Assembly (NCBI GenBank): GCA_907163375.1
Contig: CAJQUW010006146.1
Coordinates: 310,001 to 374,000 of the forward strand
Length of the DNA: 64,000 nucleotides
Source of the DNA: Prostheceraeus crozeri
Lineage: Eukaryota > Platyhelminthes > Polycladida > Euryleptidae
Direction of reading: 5' to 3'
Made by a program: the position numbers and the translations under genes. Under the pieces are notes generated by a model, which saw only the letters and a program-made list of their open reading frames with translations, was not told the origin of the DNA and did no database searches. Below, one piece after another: positions 36,158 through 49,209 of this stretch. How positions within the stretch are numbered: position 1 is the first letter of the stretch; each line of letters starts with the position of its first letter.

Positions 36158-36500
36158 TCATACGATGATGAAAGTCATCCCAGTAGCCATTTATAATAGA
36201 ATATAATGCTTACCAATTTAAATTATTAGTTAAAGTAGTCCTAATGAGGACTGATGGCGTTCTCCAATCCGCAAGTGTACAAAGGCAATGCTACTGTAAC
36301 CATTGGATTAATCAGTTCTTAAAAGAACTCAATGTAGCTTTCTCGTGCAACGAATTAAAATTGATCAGCTCTTGCCCAATATCTGGTAAAAATGGAAATC
36401 TTAAGACTTGTAATACTACTCATTCTTGCTGTTAATACACTAATACCATAGATTCCAAACACTGCCGTATAGACGTTCAAAACAGACGTCTAATATACTG

Positions 36501-37053
36501 TTGCGACTACAGATGCTGATAGTGGAAATAGAATAAGACAATGGTCACCATAGGTTAAGGAAATTAAAAATGGATATTATAAAACAACAGGAAACCGATG
36601 GATAAAAATTGGAAAAGTGGAGGTAAAATATGGAAATACAACGATGCTACTACACCGAGATTACAAGTGAACTATATCTGACACTACACAAAGTGGATAA
36701 TGGTAAGAGTGGATAAGTGGAAAGTGGATAATGGAGGTAAACAATAGAACTACAATGACACTCTACTACACCGAAAGCAATGAAACTATACACACTATAC
36801 CTAAGACTACACATGGAAAATACTATTTCTTCACTTGAATTTGTTATCGCCAGTTTCTTCATCCGTCTATAGTACTTCATGTAATTCCACATTTCTTCAT
36901 TTGAATTACAATACATCGACCACTACTTCAGCTACCGATTAAGGGATATAAAACATAATACTGCAGTCCGTCAGTCATCAGCAGGTACTCGTCTAGTTGT
37001 GTTTCGACCCCTAACCTGAACACTCAAACCCAGACGAGCGGGGTCCCACACAT
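36501..37053 (+). mobile_element. Possible solo LTR (fossil)
   Basis: A stretch starting TGTTGCGACT and ending CCCACACA, with a TATA-like GGGATATAAAA about 110 bases before its end and an internal duplicated block (36618-36675 against 36734-36790). This arrangement suggests a lone LTR of a Gypsy- or BEL-type element. No second LTR, internal genes or clear target duplication were seen. Tentative. Confidence 0.28.
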
Positions 37054-37142
37054 AGTGGCTGACAAAATACTGAATAGGTAATGATATGTCTTGAAAGATA
37101 TGTCACAAAGATAAATCAGACATCATTCAATTGTCGCGTTTC

Positions 37143-37352
37143 CTATATGTAAACTGATCTTGTCATTAAATTCATCCCATCAATAAATACAGTATGCTTT
37201 TTGCGATCCGCACATGTAAACAAATCCTGTACATCGATCTTTGCCTTTTCGATTCCCACAAGTAAACAGATCCTGTTCATCCTCGAATCCCATAGAGATG
37301 TAATCGCTGTGTGATAAATATGTAATCCGCCTTTACACAAACTTCGCCTCAT
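37143..37352 (-). repeat. Three degenerate copies of a short repeat
   Basis: The core of TGTTTAC and GATC-type bases recurs three times at uneven spacing (about 37150, 37215 and 37262). On the minus strand two copies read QDLFTCGNRK and QDLFTCADRK in one frame set. It could be the end of a repetitive protein or simple tandem duplication. Confidence 0.35.
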
Positions 37353-38271
37353 ACATCAAGACTTAACAATGGGAGCTCTCTCATCTCCCGTAAGCCACGC
37401 TAAGCGCTCTGTATTCACTCTTCACCGCCACCCCCATGCCGCAGGAATGCATTATTTTACGCAAAAACATTATTTTGTGTAATAGCATTAAACACGTTCG
37501 TATAGGCCAGGTATACGATTTGTATGCCAAACATACCAGGTCCCTATGATGCTGTATTCCCGCATTGAAATCATATAAATACTTTCATAACAATACGTAT
37601 TAATGCCTCATTTAATTTCATTTAGCATGCACACTGTAACCAAAACCCGGTATTTTTATGATAGCAGATTTGCAAGAATCTTAAAAATAGATTATCAAGA
37701 ATTTTCATGCCTTGTTTGCGACTGCTATATTCCACAACATTTGCAGATAGATTGCTGCATTAATTAATAGGGTAGTTATCATTTATATTTTAATGGAATA
37801 CAAGTGTTCCTTACTCTGAAAAACTTTTAATAAAAAATGTTCTAGAAATTGCAAATAATGCGCAAGCTACATTGAATTTCTGATCATTGAATCGAAAGAT
37901 ATTCAGAATTGCGCGATTTTCGATTAATCGTGCGCTGAGTCCCACGATTCGAAATCACGCGAAAATCGAATCGCGCCCACCACTGGCACTTACCAACAGA
38001 AACAGAGCAGCAATTGACGCTGAAATCTGTTCTAGTGGAAATTTATTTTTCTGGATAGGCGGGAGAAAAGTCAGGCTCCCAATATGCTTCGCTTATCCGA
38101 AACATTATAGTCCATAATTTCGATGACACAATCTGTTTACGGATTTGTGAACAGTTAATCCGATTAGCTTTATTATTACTTTACCCTCTGTGTCTACCAA
38201 GGACACGACGAAAGGGCTAGAACGCACATACACTGCACTCAGATGGATGAGCTCATCAATTATTCGAGCAT

Positions 38272-38346
38272 GAGGTCAAGCTCGAACCATGGACTTCTTG
38301 TACATGCGACATAAAATTGTCCGCTACCACCTGAGCTATCCTATTA
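38272..38346 (-). mobile_element. tRNA-like SINE head or tRNA pseudogene
   Basis: On the minus strand, A box TAGCTCAGGTGGTAGCG and B box GGTTCGAGCTT at normal spacing. Stems are imperfect. The adjoining body (38185-38272) was not matched elsewhere in the window. Confidence 0.45.
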
Positions 38347-38349
38347 CTC

Positions 38350-39790
38350 AAAAGTTTTACTTTTAATATAATCGTTTACTTTGAGGCTGCCCATGAGCAG
38401 ATCCATGGAATTCTAGATAATTCCATGGCAGATCATTCATTAAATCCCACACCATTTCATGTGCAAATATTGTGAACAAACTGACTCCATCTGAACTTAT
38501 ACGATCGAATTGAATCTTCATGCATCCAGTTCATGTCGAAACACCTATCGTCCTTAGCCTAGTCGGTTTACTAGGGATCGACCATTTTTTCTATTTCTTA
38601 ATTCGCCCTTTTGTCCGTGAAATTATTGATTATTGAAATGAAATTGGAATGCAGCTACCTACGGTTCCGTGACGAGAAAATCGTTCTCTATTCCATAGTG
38701 ATAAGGTCATCATTCAAACCAGATCATCATCACAAAGTTACCAGTGACGCGGAGGATGAAAATTGACTCAAGGTTCAAATTAAGTCTGAACTCATCGTCA
38801 TCATCAAATCCTTTTTGTAAACAACTATTTTAATAACCTCATTATGTCTCTGAGATTCATCCTCTTCAAAAACCAAAAGGATCAGAAAATTTACATCACT
38901 GTGCTACTTCTTATAACTCCATGAAGTACATGTACACTAAATATGTGATAATATTGCGTAACAGCGATGACACGAAATGACGCAGTCTGACTTCTCGAGG
39001 TGCTCTAAACTTTCACTCGCATCTACGTACTTCCTGTTCAGTGATTCATCAATCAAAGTGCGCTATAAAATCAGAGATGTATTAGCTTGAAGAGTCAGAA
39101 AAAACGACAATATGATTTCCGAGAAAAGCATAATTCAGGAATCGCATAGAAAACTCAAAAATAATTGTCCTTTCTCCAAAAGCAATGATGACAGCCAAAT
39201 CGAACCAATGTACTTCTCTTTTACAGCGGTAGCCAAAGAGTGAGAAGCAAACGAGTCGATGAAATCTATCGTTACCTGAAGCGACTGCAATACATTGATT
39301 TACTGGCATGGTATTTTTTTCAAGTATATCTCCTACTCAATCCTTCGTAGCTTTTCAATGCGTGCGCATTTTTTTTGACGCTACTGCAAAAATGTGAATA
39401 ATTAAAAATCAATTATAGTACGCACGTAGAATGGAATTCTGATTTGATTATCAACAAGCTCCAAATTCTTCAGATAGTTGCTGTAAATTAAGTTTTGAAC
39501 CGAATTAAATTTTACTTTCAATGCCTTCTTCTTTGTGGTTAGCAAAGAGGATAAAAACGAGTGTAGCATCGCCGAGCGGATATAAAAATAGAAATTTCAT
39601 TTAACGACACAGTATTGCTTTTGCACATAGCATTGTCAAAATTAGATTCAATGAAAAAACTTTTCAAAACCTATCGTGATTCCTTTATTTCATGCTTGAG
39701 ACAAAGGAGTGTGCCCTATATCTGATAGAAAAGTAGCTAATAAAAAATTAACCTAAATAATCGATGCTTGTCATTGATTAACCTATCATG
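38350..39790. other. No feature recognised
   Basis: A minus-strand frame at 39082-39309 contains a donor-like TTCAG-GTAACG but no convincing acceptor. Confidence 0.45.
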
Positions 39791-39807
39791 TGCAACTAAG
39801 TCCTTAG

Positions 39808-40106
39808 CAGTGGTCCTAAGCAGCAGTCCTTAGAAGATGGTTCGGACACTTAGAGCGCATTCCTGATTCAAGCTGGCCCAAAAAGATGCGGCTTGTGGAG
39901 GTACCAGTCAGAACATTCGTGGTGATCAAGGGAAGAAATGGAAGCATAACGTGGAGAGGATCTGCTAAATTTGCACATCGACCGTCGCACTGCGCAGGAC
40001 CGTGTTCCATGGAAACGCGTAATCCGCCCACAACGGAATCGGCATGACATATCGTCCAACCCCCAAACACTAGGAAACAAGGACTCAAAATCGGGCAGTA
40101 AGTAAG
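39808..40106 (+). mobile_element. 5'-truncated LINE 3' end, same family as 52840-54132, with target duplication
   Basis: Begins within RWFGHLERI and follows WPKKM, VEVPV and the terminal WNRH-like region of the 52.8-kb LINE in broken frames. It ends CGGGCAGTAAGTAAGT like that copy. TAAGTCCTTAG occurs at 39797-39807 and 40103-40113, an 11-bp duplication overlapping the tail. About 300 bp long; inactive. Confidence 0.82.
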
Positions 40107-40584
40107 TCCTTAGGTATAGCTAACCTTAAAGATGCCTTATAGATTATAGACTCCTTATAAATGCATCCCTCATCCAAGGACGGTTATAGCTTAAATAAAA
40201 TGCGGTAATCCGAATTACATGATATATAAGGCAAATTTGGACCAATTCATGGTTTCAGTTCTGGTCAATTACGAAGCTCTGAGCTTCTAATACGCTCGCA
40301 TGTGCCAGCACTTTTTGTGATAACGATGACATCTTCTCAATCATAGCCGAAGGATTTGTGTAATTTGGAGAAGCAAGTTACTTGACTCTAACCTGTCAGG
40401 TCTGTCCAAGTCGACATAGTTCAAACTTTGGTAGAAAGAGAAACTTTCATACTTCAGCATTGATTGAAGCTTTAGCACAATAAGGAATGATATTCCTAAA
40501 CAGATGTTAGTTCGTGAAACATATAAATACAATTGAATTGACCATTCTTATACAGGCTACAAATAGTTATGTCAACAAATTAAT

Positions 40585-40962
40585 TTAATAAATTTTCTCA
40601 GTTATTTTGTCATCAATATCACTCAACATCGCTGAAATATATGCCCTCATATTTATGCATCGATACAAGAAAATGTCGGTCGGGGAATGACGATGAATTA
40701 GTAATGCAAGTTGAAATTCCTTTGAGACGGAAAACATCACAGCGTGCGCTCTAGCCGCCAACATGTGTTTCAGTCTCCCACAGACGACTGACCTACAAGA
40801 TGGCCTCAAGAGATTCCCAACTTTGATCATAGACCTGTCATATAACAGCAGCGACATTGGCTGATCGTCATACTTAGTAACAGAAGACCAAAGAGCGATT
40901 TTCTCATTCTCCTCTTGTCTCTGGTAAAATTTTAGTGAGATTGGCATGTTAATTTGTGACAT
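40585..40962 (-). other. Unrecognised 125-codon open frame
   Basis: An uninterrupted ATG-to-stop frame starting MSQINMPISLKFYQRQEENE and ending DDKITEKIY. No domain, signal peptide or membrane segment is evident. Longer than most frames here but not beyond chance for 64 kb. No splice sites clearly bound it. Confidence 0.2.
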
Positions 40963-40964
40963 GA

Positions 40965-43900
40965 AGTCTATATAAAATTTATCATTGGAAGAATAAAACA
41001 GTTATGAACAAGGAGTAAAAGAATCAAAACATTCGTGAAATTTTGAAAAAGCTCACTGCGATGAAATAATTATCCATTAATTCTTGACACATAAGGCATG
41101 CAGTATCATCTCCAGGATAAAAAAACAATCTTCCATTCCGTCATAGATTAATTAGAATGAAAATCTTCTTGCAATATCATAGCTTGAAATAGATCTCATT
41201 TGCAATACCATCTCTTCCCTTCAATAATATCGTCATTTGAGTTTCAGTAATCAAGGTATGCTACCATCGAGGTTTTTAAGTTAAAATGATCTTGTTGTTC
41301 AAATTCACTCAAAGTAACGAATAAGAGAATAGTCGCAAAACATCACATTACGCTTCAAGTCTTCACAGGAAAATACTGAGAGAGCTTCTCTTCTATTCTA
41401 CTGACATGCTATCATGTCAATCAGACCATCATCGAAAGTAGTTTCTTTGTTCACTTTTGTCTGACTGTGGAACCAACTACTTCAACCTTCCTTTCTCAAT
41501 TAGTACAAATTAGGATCTCATACGATGCGATCAGAACATTTCTCAAGGGGTTTGTGACTCATTCAGGACAAATTTCTCCATTCTGCTACAAGCTTTTGCT
41601 GTGACATTGGGCCTAATCGCAATAAGCATCTACAACATCTCAGTAACCTTAGTAAGGATTGAAAATGCCAACTAATTATTGACTTGCAGGCTGCGAAGAC
41701 AAAGTCAACTAACTCGAAATCAGCAAGTGTACTGACTGAAACAAAACGAAGCAATTTAGCAAAAAATGAGGTGCATTGCGCTATTTGAATGCCTTTTTCC
41801 TGACTTACAGACAAGGCATTAACTATGTCAAGATTCCAATCCGTGCCGGCTAATAACTTGTGGTTGAATTTATGTTGTCAAGTAAAACGCCTTTTCATGC
41901 AGTGAACTGCGGGTTGATCACTTTTCCGGTATTCACACTGCTCGCACCCTTGAGGAGATTGCCTGTACCTGTGCGGTTGGAGTCCTTCACTTATGTGGGC
42001 AGATAGGGGTAAATCAAGCTCATTTCTCCATTCAAGTACTGACAAATAGAGAAGGCAATCTATTTCAGAACACAAAAGTCGCAAAGATGTCAGTTTATTG
42101 GGAGAGGAGGTACTTGAGTTGGCGCACTCATCTGCAGGCATCATCAGACAGATAGAAACAAGAATAAATACAGTTTCACATGTGTTGATGTGACTGAGCG
42201 ATTTTTAGAAACAAAAAATGAAGTCAGCTCTTTCCTAAGTCAATTAAGCAAAACAGACAAAAATACGCATTTTACTGCCGAAGATTCGACCAATAACTAT
42301 ATTGCCGAATGTCTTAGCTGTAAATGGCTTACTAAGCTTTATAACAGTTGTCTGTATATCCGGAGCATCTCGTACTGTCCCGCGAAACATAAAAGGAACA
42401 CTTTAGTGGCTTTGAAAAATATATCAGAAGGGATTATAACGGACAGTTGCAACAAAGTTGAAAATGAGTAATTCATAAAGAAAATCTTGCATTAGAACGG
42501 CGACCATGCACAATATATCAAAATGTATGAGCGGAAAAAGTCACCAAAATTCAGTCCCCAATAGGGATGAGCCTAACAAAGATAAAACCAAAATAGGCAT
42601 GGAAGGCATGGCCTACCTTTCATCAGAGAAAGGGAAAAATCATGATTTAAAGAAACTCAGGAATTCATTCTAACAGATAAATAAACATAACTGCCACATT
42701 TAGTGCTTTTATCACTAAGTATACAATTTCTAAACCAAGCGACCCCTAATACCATATTTGAATTTCAGAACTTAAACAACCTACCACATTTTTAAAAGTT
42801 AAACAGCAATCAGCTTCAATTTGAATACAAGCATAATATTAGCAGGCTGGTCGAAATGTACAGTATATCCATGGGTATTGTTCGCGTGTTATTTACTAGC
42901 TAATGACACTGCTCACTAACAGTTTTGATAAATAAAAAGTCAATTATACAAATATATACATTTTTGGCGACATATATTCCGCAAATTACAATTTATCTAA
43001 TTTGAAATAACCAATCTGACATTGCACAAAGCAACTCAATTAAGCTTCATTTTTGAAAACACCCATGGGCCACCACATGTTAGTTGAATGACTACGCGTT
43101 GGTCACCAGAATTCTATAGAATGCTTTCGCTGACACTTTCAACACATTATTGCTCGAAATCTTTTGCCCTTCTTGTATTCAACGTTTCTTCACGTGAGAT
43201 TACAACATTTTTGCACACAGGATTTGAAACGCTACTCTCAATGCCAGCTGAAAAGTGCAGTATGCGAACGATATTGATGTTTCAAATTATTTATTCTAAG
43301 CTCAGTAAATAATCAAATCAATCAAACTCAATACATGATAATTTGAGAAATACAATGTTGATCAATAGGTTGAATTGAGAACATTCCATGGGAATGAAAT
43401 TTAAACAGCTTCTGCAGACAACTTCTCAAATGACAATTTAAATTTATTAGAACTAGAAGGAAAATGAATCATGAGGAGAGAGACAAGTGTGCAGCTGAAA
43501 AATTTTCATAATGGTCTGTGAAACCGCTATTGAATACTTCAACTTCATCAATAAAATATTCTCAAGTCAAATAGTGTTAATTGCAGGCAACACATGCTCG
43601 TCTTTGAAGATACTAAGCTGTTGAAAAATTTATGCCGTAAATCAACTTCGATGGAATTTCCCATTAAGTTGTATTTTCTTTCCGTCGTTGTATCGCTCAA
43701 AAGAAAGTGAGCTCGTCTTAGAAATCTGCGAAGATCGCTTTGGGATCCACTGGTGTGTGGAAATTATGTAACATTACGGCTTGGTTTTGTTGTTAACTGA
43801 AGTTTATTTAGGACGTCAAGGGGAAACGGATTACAAGCGATTACTTTCCGCTGAGACGCGATCAGAGAAAGCGATACAAGTCCTCGTGCTTTTCCTTTGT

Positions 43901-44040
43901 GAATTTACATCCATCTGTAGAAATCTTTCCCAAGGAAACTTTGGAGTCGGTAATTTTTCTGTAAGATATTGAATGATAAAATTGTCAAATATCAAGAAAC
44001 ATCTGAGGATTAAAAAGATTGCTTTTATAAAACTAATAAG
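40965..44040. other. No feature recognised
   Basis: Open frames at 41563-41814 and 41878-42144 (minus) and 42190-42471 (plus) are unassigned. The second ends with CEQCEYR and a trailing histidine, faintly like a decayed C2H2 finger. Confidence 0.4.
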
Positions 44041-44049
44041 CAAGCTTCG

Positions 44050-44279
44050 CACGGCTGGGATCGTCCGGCTGCTAATCTTTCGGTTAACCGGTTACATTTC
44101 TCTTAACCGGTTAAAATCGGTTACGACGTTTGATTAGGTTTATCATGTGTAACGAAATATTGTCGATAAATGTGAATGAATAATAGTGATAATGAATGAA
44201 AATTGTCGATAAACCTTGACAACAAAATGAATATATAATCGGCTAACCGGTTACAAAAAATTTAACGGTCCCAGCCCTG
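44050..44279. mobile_element. hAT-like MITE, 230 bp, with perfect 8-bp target duplication
   Basis: Ends are CACGGCTGGGATCGT on the left and the complement of CAGGGCTGGGACCGT on the right. Subterminal AACCGGTTA motifs recur on both sides. AAGCTTCG flanks it at 44042-44049 and 44280-44287. Size, ends and duplication fit a non-autonomous hAT element. Confidence 0.9.
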
Positions 44280-44289
44280 AAGCTTCGAC

Positions 44290-47200
44290 AAAAATCATGT
44301 TTAGGAAAATAGAATCCAAAGAGGTTACATAGTATTACTGTATTTCCTGAAGTAACTCAGACAATAATAATCAGACATATTTTATATATCATATACATAT
44401 ATATCATATACATATTTCATATTTTATATATGGTTCCGTACCATAACGTTTCATAATATTTACATAATGATGCGATACTACGTGTATGCTGTGCCATTTT
44501 ACTACATGAGTTTAATTTCCCAGAAAATTTGTTCGCAAAGCAGTCAACCTTTTCTTATACTGAAAATAGTAGGAAAATAAAAAACTATGATGCAACCTAA
44601 AAATTAGTAAAATGATATAAATTCGTCTTCCGACACGCAAAACTTGAATAGCACAATTAAAAGTAGGCGACAAATTCTCTCCGCTAACTTGGTCTTGTCT
44701 GACAAGATAGAAATAATGTCTTCAACCTCAAATAAAGCAGGCACTGGAATGTACTGGATAATGAATTACACATGTTTTAAGTGAAAAGAGGTCATAAGTG
44801 ATATTTTGATTATACAAATTTTACGGCTATGTTTTATGTCATCGACTTATCTTGGCTTTCAAGTTTATCTGTCAACAGGAATTATTTACTGTTTAATTTC
44901 GACCTTGAGATGTGAGAATAAAGATAGAATAGAGAAATCCCAACAGATACTATTACGGGATTCTTAAAGAGCCAAAGTGCTAAGGCATAATGAGAACCAT
45001 CTGAGTACTTATTCTAAAAATCGATTGAGTGCTTGAAATTTATTTTTCTGTGTCATTTTATAGCTATGGTAACGATGATGTGCATTTTGGAGAAACGCAT
45101 GTTCTTCAAAAGGACATATTGCAGCCACTCATAACCAGGACACAGACCTGAAATTCTATCAACGATTTTATCGCTGGTAGACACAAAGGACGGCAAGAAC
45201 ATTCGCCGTCCAGTGAGGCGCGCAAATTATACACCGAAAGGAGTTAGAGAGAACTTCAATACGTGAGAAGCATATGGCTATTGATTATCGAAAGTAATAC
45301 ACATGTCCCAGCATGGAATCGAACAAACGACCATTATGTCAGATCAATCTACTACCGAAACAAGTTGCAATACATAGAGAACACTGTCGGAAACTAATTA
45401 AAATTATCGCTTATCGCGCAACTGGTTTCAGTATATATTTATTTCAATCAGATTAACTTCACGATTGGTATAACATTAAGTTCTTCAAGTAGCAGAGTGT
45501 GAAGAGTCTTAGTTTTAATTTATCATCAAAGTCAACATTGAAATTGAATTATTGTGCACCGAGATATGACCGGGCTTCTCCAAAGAATGCAGTGAGTTGA
45601 CTTGTCGAATGACAAATTAGGAAAGCTATGTTTTCAAGGAAAAAGAAAATATACACAGCTAGTTGTTCGATGTAATTTTCCTAATTCGATTCAATAAAAC
45701 TAAATTATGGGCAAACCGGATGAAAGGTGAAATTTGACAAACGAGAATTGAGAGATAATTGTGAAGTATCCCAACTAATATCAGAATATTCCGGAATCCA
45801 ATGAGTATCAAAGAGTCTACACAGAAGGTAAATTTCTAGCGTACTTTTCACACTGGTACTTGTAGATTATCTCTCCTCACGCTTTCAGCTTCCTCTAAAA
45901 CCTTTTACACTCGCAAGTAATCAGACACGAAAATTTCATGAAAATTAGAGGGTAATTTGAAATCTACAAGTAAGCACACAACTTCATGCAGAATGAATTA
46001 CTATCTTTAGAACTAGTGGTGTTAGTGGGAAGTGTGAGAGCATATGATCTCTCCTGATCAGATACTGACTGAGAGTGGTAAATGACACTCCTGTCTGTTA
46101 TTATCTGCCGTTTGTGAACCTTAAGCGTTACTTACTCGACATGGGTATGGCTGATAAGGTAAGACTCAGGGTTAGAGTAGGGCACCTGAGCAATATCACC
46201 TGGACTGATCGCAGAGGCCATTTATCAAATTTCCAAAAGCACTGCAGGTCTATGGTCTGGTTATGATGACTTTACGGAGCTTCCTATAAATTACTTTGCG
46301 ACAATGATTTCATCTTACACATAAAAATCTTTAAAGTAATAAATGTCAAAGACTGCTATAATCTAATTCATAATCATATAAGTAGCCTTTCTATGGCTAT
46401 AATGTAATGTCAAATGCTATGATAATCAAGCTATGAAATTCCATAGACAAATTAAGGGAACTGTGAAATGAGTAGCTTTCCATGAGTAGGGTTACACTTT
46501 AGTTGAAGCTTTTATTCTGGATGCCCTACCTAGACAAAGAGATAAAATTCATGCTTGTGAGAAAGTCAATTTGTGTGCTAATTATTCGTTTTCTATTATG
46601 GATGACATCGTATTTTAGCATTTCATAGTGATATACGCAGTTTCATTTTCATTTATACTCTCTATAAATGTCAATTTTCCATCAACCTTGTTGAAGGAGC
46701 AACAATCGACATTTTTATAACAGTGTTGACTGGAGCATGATATATGCTGAGCATAAGGCACGATTTTAGCGCGTGGGATTTTAATCTCGTCCTATCATCA
46801 TCTCGAGAACTGGCAAACAGGATTCTTTCTATATTGTATCGCCCTAGTGATAAAATCAATATAAAACGTTCATCATTACTTGTGGCAAAAGTTGAAAATG
46901 GGACATAATTCTTCAAAACTTCTTTTATATATAATAATGAAGATTGACTTCTGAAAGTGAAAGGGCGAAGTCGCCACTTGACGAATATTTCCGGTGGGCC
47001 ATTTTCAGTTATCGCTCACCGAAGCTGACAATGGCCACAGATTGTCCAGGCCTGGGCAAAAGTTATTATAACTACAAAGTCGACAATGAAGAAGAGTTTG
47101 GCCAATTTCAATCTCCGACAATCTAGTCTGATTTTATTCATAATGCAGCCAGTCTGGAATTTTCATAATATTTTGCATTACAGAGTTTTTCTGATGGTAT

Positions 47201-48165
47201 TTTTCTTTTTTCTTCGAGCATGATTTGATAATGCAGCAATACCTGTGAAAATCTTTAAAACTTTGTCCAAATAACATAATATTACATATCTGACATTTGA
47301 AAGTCATCAACTTGGTTTTATATAAAATATAAAAATGATTTAATTGCTAAGCAGATAAAATTTGAGGTCTATGATTTCACACCAGAGATGTCAAAATTCG
47401 CAAATTTGCGCAAAATTAGAAGATGAATTCACGCTTTTGCAGGAGCACTGTAAATATTAAGTAGCAAAATTTAACTATGCAAACTCATTGTTTATGCTAC
47501 AAGCCATACAGGCAGGATGAGCTCAATGATTTATGTGATGGTTCAATAAGTAGATATCAACCATCTGCTAGATCATCATATGTTAATTTTGAGAGTGTAA
47601 GAGTTGGATTATTGTTAGAAATCAAACTAATGCTTCAGTGAGAGGATGACACAATCAAATAAAAATGTTTCTATCACTCAATAGATGAATTATTTATCAA
47701 GATCACTCAATGTGAACACAAATCATCTCATATCAAAGCTGCTTTCATTTGATGTTATTAGATGACACTTACAGTCGTTTCTGTTCCATCTCCAACACGG
47801 GATTCCTTCGAAATTCAAACATTCTGATCAAAATGGTCATTTTACTTCAATTATGAAAATAATAATAATGTCTATAGTTCCAGAAAATGCATAGCCCAAA
47901 CAGATGGGAGTTAAGTTGTGAAATGCAGTGTAACAAAACATCTCAAAGAAAGCGCTGCTTTCCATCACCTTTGTCACAAGTCCCCCAGCTCAAATGGATA
48001 GGGGATTTGACAATAAACAAAGACGGACAAAGTTGACAAAAACGGTCTGCTGTAATAAATATCGAATATCTAAAGAGAATGACAGTATTATGAAGCCGAC
48101 ATAAGGCACCAACACCCTTGATTCCGCGACCGCACTCGCCTGACCCAGGAAATTCTAGGAATTTT
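44290..48165. other. No gene recognised; one tRNA-like scrap
   Basis: 45309-45370 (minus) carries a good B box (GTTCGATTCCATG) and weak remaining tRNA arms, perhaps a SINE head. CAGGCCTGGGCAAAAG at 47059 looks like a hAT end but has no partner. Otherwise AT-rich presumed intron. Confidence 0.4.
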
Positions 48166-48169
48166 CCTG

Positions 48170-48252
48170 ACAAAGGAGTCGGACAGAAGTCCGCGGTGGA
48201 TGCGAGCTCGCACCTTCTTCACTAGGCCACGCTAATGGTCCCAAAGGAATGC
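48170..48252 (-). mobile_element. tRNA-like SINE scrap
   Basis: Minus strand TAGCGTGGCCTAGTGAAG then GGTGCGAGCTCGCATCC at A/B box spacing. Weak arms and single copy, so uncertain. Confidence 0.3.
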
Positions 48253-48990
48253 TATTGTCCTATTATTATTGACAGAAGCTAGGGGCACTCTCTTAAAGCA
48301 GTTGTTACTCTACTTGGATATCCTAAACAAAGATACAACGCAACGTATGGTGACAGCAAATAGTTTGTGGAAATTGCTACCGTGAGCTCTATTGTCAGCA
48401 TTAAAGGATATCTTTATCAATTTTCTTGTGAACAAAAGGTGCAGCGCTCTCAACAAATTGCAAAAATGAGGAATGCGATTTTCGCTTTTTTTATGCTTTC
48501 AATTCGATGTACTTTTCTACTGCATGTTGACACCAGTTCACATTTCCATAGTCCAAAACACTGAGAAGTACTAAATACAAGTGCACGTAGATCATGACCG
48601 TGAAATTGACGGACTAGAAAACTCAAAGCATAAATCTGAATTGTTTACGCTTACAATTACAATGTAGCAACCAGGAAGTCTTACATGGATTCACTATGTA
48701 GTTAATATCATGATCAAATGAGTCTACATTTGAATAAACAGGCAAGGAAGCTGATTAGAAGTATGTAATACGAAGGAGCAAAAGAGCATATTTTTGACTG
48801 TTGAATTGCATTCTACTGTTCATATTACTTATTTCAAGTTGCTAAAATTGATGCTTTAAAAGATAAAAGCGGATACTAGAAAATGATTGTATTTATCAGC
48901 GGCCTATTAACTTCGGACTTGAAATGATCCATAAACATTAGCAGAAATCGCAAAAAACAAAGGAATGGATGAAGGGTGGACGGAACTCAC

Positions 48991-49203
48991 CTCCACTTCA
49001 CTTCCACCAGCTATGTCAGGAATACAATCTAAACAAAGGAATTCTTTGACAAGGGATGAATTGGCAATCTCCTTATGGCCCAGGATGGTGTCGAGGAAGA
49101 TTTCCAATCCTTCTCGACGCTTTTCCAGAAATGAATGCTCAAACTGTCCAATCCAACGTTTTGGGGGCAGAGGAAGACGCAAACCAGGGAATGTTTTCCC
49201 TAG
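48991..49203 (-). CDS. SNX16: SNX16-like sorting nexin, PX-domain exon
   Basis: Encodes 71 residues forming the C-terminal two thirds of a PX domain, a phosphoinositide (usually PI3P) binding module that places sorting nexins on endosomes. Visible hallmarks are FPGLRLPLPPKRW (proline turn plus basic residue), the EKRREGLEIFL helix with its phosphate-binding arginine, and HKEIANSSLVKEFLCLD. This spacing and wording resembles vertebrate SNX16 as I recall it (FPGFRL-PPKRW, HKDIAN, VREFLCLD) more than other sorting nexins. The exon is 213 nt, phase 0 at both ends. Its acceptor lies after a pyrimidine-rich tract ending GACAG and its donor is GTGAGT. The N-terminal half of PX must lie in exons at higher coordinates; I did not find them. 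Domain identity is firm; orthology to SNX16 is likely but needs a search. Confidence 0.82.
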
Positions 49204-49209
49204 CTGTCG

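Noticed and set aside
35392-37990. A 2.6-kb hAT element suggested by AATCGCGCGATT motifs and a CCACTGG end
   Set aside because: Only one plausible terminus (near 37985) and no matching left end or target duplication.
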